This document shows positions 60,430 through 64,000 of a DNA stretch of 64,000 nt, piece after piece. This DNA is from CAYJBH01 sp964369965. GTDB taxonomy: Bacteria; Bacillota; Clostridia; Oscillospirales; Ruminococcaceae. The translations under genes were made by a program, and so were the position numbers. The notes under the pieces were generated by a model that did no database searches, had not been told where the DNA came from, and saw nothing but the letters and a program-made list of their open reading frames with translations. Where the stretch lies: NCBI GenBank assembly GCA_964369965.1, contig CAYJGF010000012.1, positions 1 to 64,000 on the forward strand, given 5' to 3'. Position 1 is the stretch's first letter. Each line of letters opens with the position of its first letter.

Positions 60430-61467
60430 TTATTCGTCGTCCTTCGTCAGTGTGAAACCGAGCGACTCTAACTTCGCAATAACCTCTTCCAAGCTCTTTC
60501 GTCCGAGGTTGCGCACCTTCATCATCTCGTCCTCCGACTTGTTGATGAGGTCGTCGACCGTGTTTATTCCGGCACGTTTTAGGCAGTTAAAGCTACGAAC
60601 GGACAAATCCATCTCCTCGATGGTCATCTCTAAGATCTTCTCCTTGCCGCCGTCCTCTTTTTCCACCATGATCTCGACGTTCATCGCCTCCTCCGAGAGG
60701 GAGACAAATAGGTTGAGATGCTCACACATAACCTTAGCCGCAAGGCTGACCGCCATTGTTGCATCAATAGTACCGTCCGTCTCGACGTCCAATGTCAGCT
60801 TGTCAAAGTCGGTTATCTGCCCTACACGGGTGTTTTCTACCTGATAGTTCACACAGAGCACCGGTGTGTAGATGCTGTCCACCGGTATTGCGGTGAGACC
60901 TGCCTGCTCCGCAACCTTTTTGTTGCGGTCTGCCGGCACATATCCCCTACCGCGACCGAATGTCAGCTGCATTTCAAGAACACCGCCATCTGCCACATGG
61001 GCAATGTGAAAGTCGGGGTTTAATATCTCTATTTCGGGGTCGCTCGGCGCGCTCTTATCGTCCGGGTTTTGACCGATCATGCCGGCGGTGAGGTCGATGG
61101 GACCTATCGCTTTGACGTGCACCGTCTTGGGGCATTCACATTCCGGCACAAGTTTCGCCGCGACACCTTTGAGGTTGAGAACTATCTCGGTTACATCCTC
61201 TTTAACACCCTCGACGGTGGAAAACTCGTGAAGTACACCGTCAATGCGCACCGCGGTGACCGCGACGCCGGGCAGAGAGGATAATAATATGCGGCGCATA
61301 CTGTTACCGAGGGTCGTGCCAAATCCACGCTCCAACGGCTCCACAACAAATTTGCCGAATCTGCCGTCCTCCGACATGTCGATAAGCTCTATCTGCGGTT
61401 GATCTATATTGATATTGTATTGACTGTTTTCCATCTCTTCTTTCAACTTGGGTCTTTCCATATCCAT
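60430..61467 (-). CDS. rpoA: RNA polymerase alpha subunit
   Basis: 345 residues. Alpha N-terminal domain (LERGFGTTLGNSMRRILLSSLPGVAVTAVRIDGVLHEFSTV) and C-terminal domain (SVRSFNCLKRAGINTVDDLINKSEDEMMKVRNLGRKSLEEVIAKL) are complete. The N-terminus is extended by about 20 residues (MDMERPKLKEEMENSQYNI) over many homologues. SD GGAGGG 9 bp before ATG 61467. Confidence 0.98.
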   Translation of the reverse strand: MDMERPKLKEEMENSQYNINIDQPQIELIDMSEDGRFGKFVVEPLERGFGTTLGNSMRRILLSSLPGVAVTAVRIDGVLHEFSTVEGVKEDVTEIVLNLKGVAAKLVPECECPKTVHVKAIGPIDLTAGMIGQNPDDKSAPSDPEIEILNPDFHIAHVADGGVLEMQLTFGRGRGYVPADRNKKVAEQAGLTAIPVDSIYTPVLCVNYQVENTRVGQITDFDKLTLDVETDGTIDATMAVSLAAKVMCEHLNLFVSLSEEAMNVEIMVEKEDGGKEKILEMTIEEMDLSVRSFNCLKRAGINTVDDLINKSEDEMMKVRNLGRKSLEEVIAKLESLGFTLTKDDE

Positions 61468-61514
61468 TTATAATAACCCTCCATATAATAAATTCATCTA
61501 TACCGATATTGCTA

Positions 61515-62120
61515 TTATTTAGAATATAGCTCGACAATGAGATGTTCTTCAACCGGGAAGTCGATATCCTCACGCTCGGGAAGAGCGGATATTGTGCCCT
61601 GCAACGTGTTCTTGTCGCGTGAGAGCCACTTCGGCACGGTTACGATAACAGCGTCCTCGCCGGTCAGTCTTTTGAACTTCTCGGAGGAGCGGCTCTTGTC
61701 GCAGACCTCAATGACATCACCCTGCTTTACGATGTAGGAGGGGATATCCACCTTGGCACCGTTGACGGTGATGTGACCGTGCGCAGTGACTTGACGTGCG
61801 TCACGGCGTGTCATCGCAAAACCGAGACGATATACGACGTTGTCAAGACGACGCTCAACAAGGCTCAAAAGGTTCTCACCCGGTTTGCCGTGCATACGGG
61901 TAGCCTTTTCATAATACATACGGAACTGCTTTTCCAGCACGCCGTAGACAAATTTAACCTTTTGCTTTTCGGTGAGCTGAAGGGCATACTCGGACTTTTT
62001 CTTACGCATCTGGTTGCCGCCGGGATTACGGTTGGTTGTCTTTTTGTTATAGCCCATAACCGCCGGGGATATACCGAGCGCTTTGCAACGTTTTGCAATC
62101 GGCTGCATATTTCTTGCCAT
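61515..62120 (-). CDS. rpsD: 30S ribosomal protein S4
   Basis: 201 residues, the zinc-free type (one Cys only near residue 12, no CxxC zinc finger). The S4 RNA-binding core GENLLSLVERRLDNVVYRLGFAMTRRDARQVTAHGHITVNG is present. In many bacteria S4 represses its own operon. SD AGGAGG before ATG 62120. Confidence 0.97.
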   Translation of the reverse strand: MARNMQPIAKRCKALGISPAVMGYNKKTTNRNPGGNQMRKKKSEYALQLTEKQKVKFVYGVLEKQFRMYYEKATRMHGKPGENLLSLVERRLDNVVYRLGFAMTRRDARQVTAHGHITVNGAKVDIPSYIVKQGDVIEVCDKSRSSEKFKRLTGEDAVIVTVPKWLSRDKNTLQGTISALPEREDIDFPVEEHLIVELYSK

Positions 62121-62134
62121 CTATTTTATCCTCC

Positions 62135-62539
62135 TTATATTCTGCGGCGCTTAGGCGGGCGGCATCCGTTATGCGGAACCGGTGTAACATCTTTAAAAGA
62201 GGTCACATCGAGACCTGCTGTGTTGAGTGCTCTTATAGCGGCATCACGACCGGAGCCGGGACCCTTGATATAGACTTCAACACTGCGCATACCGTGGTCC
62301 ATCGCTGCCTTTGCGGCAGTCTCCGCTGCCATCTGAGCGGCATAAGGAGTGCTTTTACGAGAACCCTTAAATCCAAGACCGCCGGTAGAGGACCAGGAAA
62401 TAGCATTGCCCTGCACGTCGGTAATGGTTACAATGGTGTTATTAAAGGTGCATTGAATATGTGCCACACCGCGCTCAATATTCTTGCGCTCGCGGCGTCT
62501 TTTGACCGCACCTGATTTTTTGGCGCCTTTGGTTGCCAT
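62135..62539 (-). CDS. rpsK: 30S ribosomal protein S11
   Basis: 134 residues. GVAHIQCTFNNTIVTITDVQGNAISWSSTGGLGFKGSRKSTPYAAQMAAETAAKAA and the C-terminal DVTPVPHNGCRPPKRRRI are the S11 sequence. It lies 14 bp before rpsD. Confidence 0.98.
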   Translation of the reverse strand: MATKGAKKSGAVKRRRERKNIERGVAHIQCTFNNTIVTITDVQGNAISWSSTGGLGFKGSRKSTPYAAQMAAETAAKAAMDHGMRSVEVYIKGPGSGRDAAIRALNTAGLDVTSFKDVTPVPHNGCRPPKRRRI

Positions 62540-62552
62540 GTAATATCCTCCC

Positions 62553-62921
62553 TTATTTCTTCTTGTTGGCTACTGTGCGTTTTGGACCTTTGCGTGTTCT
62601 TGCGTTTGTCTTGCTACGCTGTCCGCGCACCGGCAAACCTTTGCGGTGGCGAACACCTCTATAACAGCCAATCTCAACAAGACGTTTTATGTTGAGTGCT
62701 ACCTCACGGCGAAGATCACCCTCCACCTGTGCTATCTTGTCGATAGCGTCACGGAGCTTTGCAACCTCCTCGTCGGTCAAATCCTTTACACGAGTGTCAG
62801 GATTGACACCGGTCATACTTAGAATTTCTCTGGACTTTTGGAACCCTATACCGAAAATATAGGTCAGTCCGGCTTCCACTCGCTTTTCTTTAGGCAGGTC
62901 TACACCAGCGATACGTGCCAT
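62553..62921 (-). CDS. rpsM: 30S ribosomal protein S13
   Basis: 122 residues. MARIAGVDLPKEKRVEAGLTYIFGIGFQKSREIL and the C-terminal RHRKGLPVRGQRSKTNARTRKGPKRTVANKKK are the S13 family sequence. Preceded by rpmJ. Confidence 0.98.
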   Translation of the reverse strand: MARIAGVDLPKEKRVEAGLTYIFGIGFQKSREILSMTGVNPDTRVKDLTDEEVAKLRDAIDKIAQVEGDLRREVALNIKRLVEIGCYRGVRHRKGLPVRGQRSKTNARTRKGPKRTVANKKK

Positions 62922-62944
62922 ATTTTTTTCCTTTCCTTAATAAC

Positions 62945-63058
62945 TTAACCCTGTCTTTGTTTGTGTTTTTTGTTTTGGCAGATAACCATAACTCTGCCCT
63001 TGCGCTTGATGATTTTGCATTTTTCGCAAATAGGTTTTACAGACGGTTTAACCTTCAT
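62945..63058 (-). CDS. rpmJ: 50S ribosomal protein L36
   Basis: 37 residues: it begins MKVKPSVKPICEKCKII and ends HKQRQG, with the zinc ligands C11, C14 and C27 (the fourth ligand is H32). ATG lies at 63058-63056 and the stop TAA at 62947-62945. It is too short for most ORF callers. It sits between infA and rpsM, its normal place. Confidence 0.96.
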   Translation of the reverse strand: MKVKPSVKPICEKCKIIKRKGRVMVICQNKKHKQRQG

Positions 63059-63083
63059 GATGTATTTGTCCTTTCTGCTTTGC

Positions 63084-63302
63084 TTATTTAGAACGCCATG
63101 TTATGCGCCCTTTGGTAAGATCATAGGGTGACATCTCGACCGTGACCTTGTCACCGGGAAGAATACGTATGAAATTCATGCGCAGTTTGCCGCTGATATG
63201 TGCGAGCAACCGATGTTTATTTTCAAGTTCGACCAAAAACATCGCATTCGGCATAGCCTCCACAACTATACCCTCAACTTCTATAACATCTTCTTTGGAC
63301 AA
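63084..63302 (-). CDS. infA: Translation initiation factor IF-1
   Basis: 72 residues. The OB-fold sequence MSKEDVIEVEGIVVEAMPNAMFLVELENKHRLLAHISGKLRMNFIRILPGDKVTVEMSPYDLTKGRITWRSK is a full match to the family. It overlaps the end of the KOW gene by 22 bp. Confidence 0.98.
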   Translation of the reverse strand: MSKEDVIEVEGIVVEAMPNAMFLVELENKHRLLAHISGKLRMNFIRILPGDKVTVEMSPYDLTKGRITWRSK

Positions 63303-63583
63303 GATTTCTCCCCCTTACTGTTTTTTTGTGTGTCGCATATCGCACGATATAATAGATTGTTGGATGAAAGTATTTCTTCCTCCACCACATATCCAGTTCT
63401 CGCGACATGCTTAGATTTCTTCTTTTTCGGTGTTTCGGTTTTTCTGTTGCGACCGTCGGCGAGGTATATATACTCCCCCTCCACCTTCAGTACCGCAAAA
63501 AGAATTGCTTTATCTCTACCTGCAAGCGATGTCACAAGCTGTCCTACTACCGGTGCCGCGTGGGTGTCGGGGAGTTTTGTCAT
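63281..63583 (-). CDS. KOW-domain RNA-binding protein (L14e-like)
   Basis: 100 residues. A KOW/SH3-like beta barrel (VVGQLVTSLAGRDKAILFAVLKVEGEYIYLADG) then a Lys-rich linker. It is a constant neighbour between map and infA in Clostridia; the function is unknown but likely ribosome-related. ATG 63583 (MTKLPDTH) overlaps the map stop (ATGA) and has GGAGGAGG just before; the ORF can be read from a start 5 codons further up but that overlaps more of map. Confidence 0.85.
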   Translation of the reverse strand: MTKLPDTHAAPVVGQLVTSLAGRDKAILFAVLKVEGEYIYLADGRNRKTETPKKKKSKHVARTGYVVEEEILSSNNLLYRAICDTQKNSKGEKSCPKKML

Positions 63584-64000
63584 CTCTCCTCCTCCCAACC
63601 AAGTGTTAGGATTTTTGCTCTATCGTTTGTGATAGCAACCGTGTGTTCAAAATGGGCCGAAAGGGTGGCATCCTGTGTCTTTACGGTCCATTCGTCGGAC
63701 AAGACCTTGGTAAGTCTTGTTCCTATGTTAATCATCGGCTCTATTGCGAGGGTCATGCCTGCAACCAGCCTCGGTCCTCTGCCGGCCGGTCCAAAACAGG
63801 GGATCTGTGGGTCCTCGTGTAGCTCTCGCCCGACACCGTGCCCCACCCAGTCCTTGACCGGTGAGTATCCGAACGGCGTTACGTGGGTCTCGATTGCGTT
63901 GCTGATATCCCCCACCCTGTTGCCGTTTATCGCCGCGTCTATCGCTTTATAAAGAGCCTCTTTTGTAGCTTTTATCAAGGTTTTCGCCTGCTCGCTCACC
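63580..64000 (-). CDS. map: Methionine aminopeptidase, C-terminal part (cut by window edge)
   Basis: About 139 codons remain, the C-terminal half of a ~250-residue type I enzyme. The metal ligands that fall in this half are present: H in GHGVGRELHEDPQ, E in AIEPMI and E in FEHTVAIT. The two upstream Asp ligands lie beyond the right edge of the window. It removes the initiator methionine. It overlaps the KOW gene by 4 bp and is likely the first gene of the operon visible here (adk or secY expected further upstream). Confidence 0.93.
   Translation of the reverse strand, partial: VSEQAKTLIKATKEALYKAIDAAINGNRVGDISNAIETHVTPFGYSPVKDWVGHGVGRELHEDPQIPCFGPAGRGPRLVAGMTLAIEPMINIGTRLTKVLSDEWTVKTQDATLSAHFEHTVAITNDRAKILTLGWEEER

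Overview
The window looks like a chromosome segment of a motile, endospore-forming, monoderm member of the Clostridia (Firmicutes). The evidence is gene content and order. There is a SpoIVFA/SpoIVFB-type pair, two class B sortases, a Gram-positive flagellar operon layout (FliY with a CheC-like part, CheC/CheD, FlbD, TIGR02530) and the order rplS-lepB-rbgA-rnhB-yraN. The alpha operon runs map-KOW-infA-rpmJ-rpsM-rpsK-rpsD-rpoA-rplQ. G+C is moderate and TTG starts are common. I cannot name a genus from the sequence alone.

Layout. 1-440: the end of a tRNA cluster (Asp partial, Gly, Phe, Cys) and a terminator. 661-3352: an EAL and a GGDEF protein, giving a split c-di-GMP pair. 3517-6191: murA, walJ-like and rlmH. 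6412-8871: a secreted, repeat-rich beta-helix-type protein. 9017-11469: comM/yifB, with a class B sortase divergent from it. 11539-17756: phosphohexomutase, rplS with a long 5' leader, lepB, rbgA, rnhB, yraN and thrC, then a metallophosphoesterase to 18446.

From 57315 down to 18441 every gene is on the minus strand. In transcription order these are an M15 carboxypeptidase, a 1484-residue cadherin-like surface protein with its own class B sortase, and then a near-complete flagellar export, basal-body and hook operon: flgB, flgC, fliE-J, fliK, flgD, TIGR02530, flgE, flbD, motA, motB, fliM, fliY, cheY, fliO-R, flhB, flhA, fliA, two flgF/G-type rod genes, cheC and cheD. It continues into fapA (DUF342), a lipid kinase, radA, spoIVFA/B-like genes and a radical-SAM pair. 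flhF, flhG and fliL, usually found inside this cluster, are absent from their normal slots. cheA, cheB, cheW, flagellin and the hook-associated genes are not in the window. 57532-59919 (plus strand) is a membrane GGDEF/EAL/PAS protein. It converges on the alpha ribosomal operon, which runs off the right edge inside map.

The genes fit a motile/sessile switching theme: flagellar construction and switch proteins, three c-di-GMP enzymes, and two large secreted proteins each near a class B sortase. The most unusual items are these. (a) The cadherin-like protein ends in an NPNTK motif with no membrane tail, and after one TAA and one extra codon it is in frame with the N-terminal membrane segment of its sortase. 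(b) A ~161-bp nested inverted repeat sits between flgC and fliE, and a lone end of what looks like the same family lies at 4852-4880. (c) Several structured or repetitive gaps occur in the minus-strand block (flgE leader, heptad repeats, a hairpin that hides the ribosome binding site of the spoIVFA-like gene).
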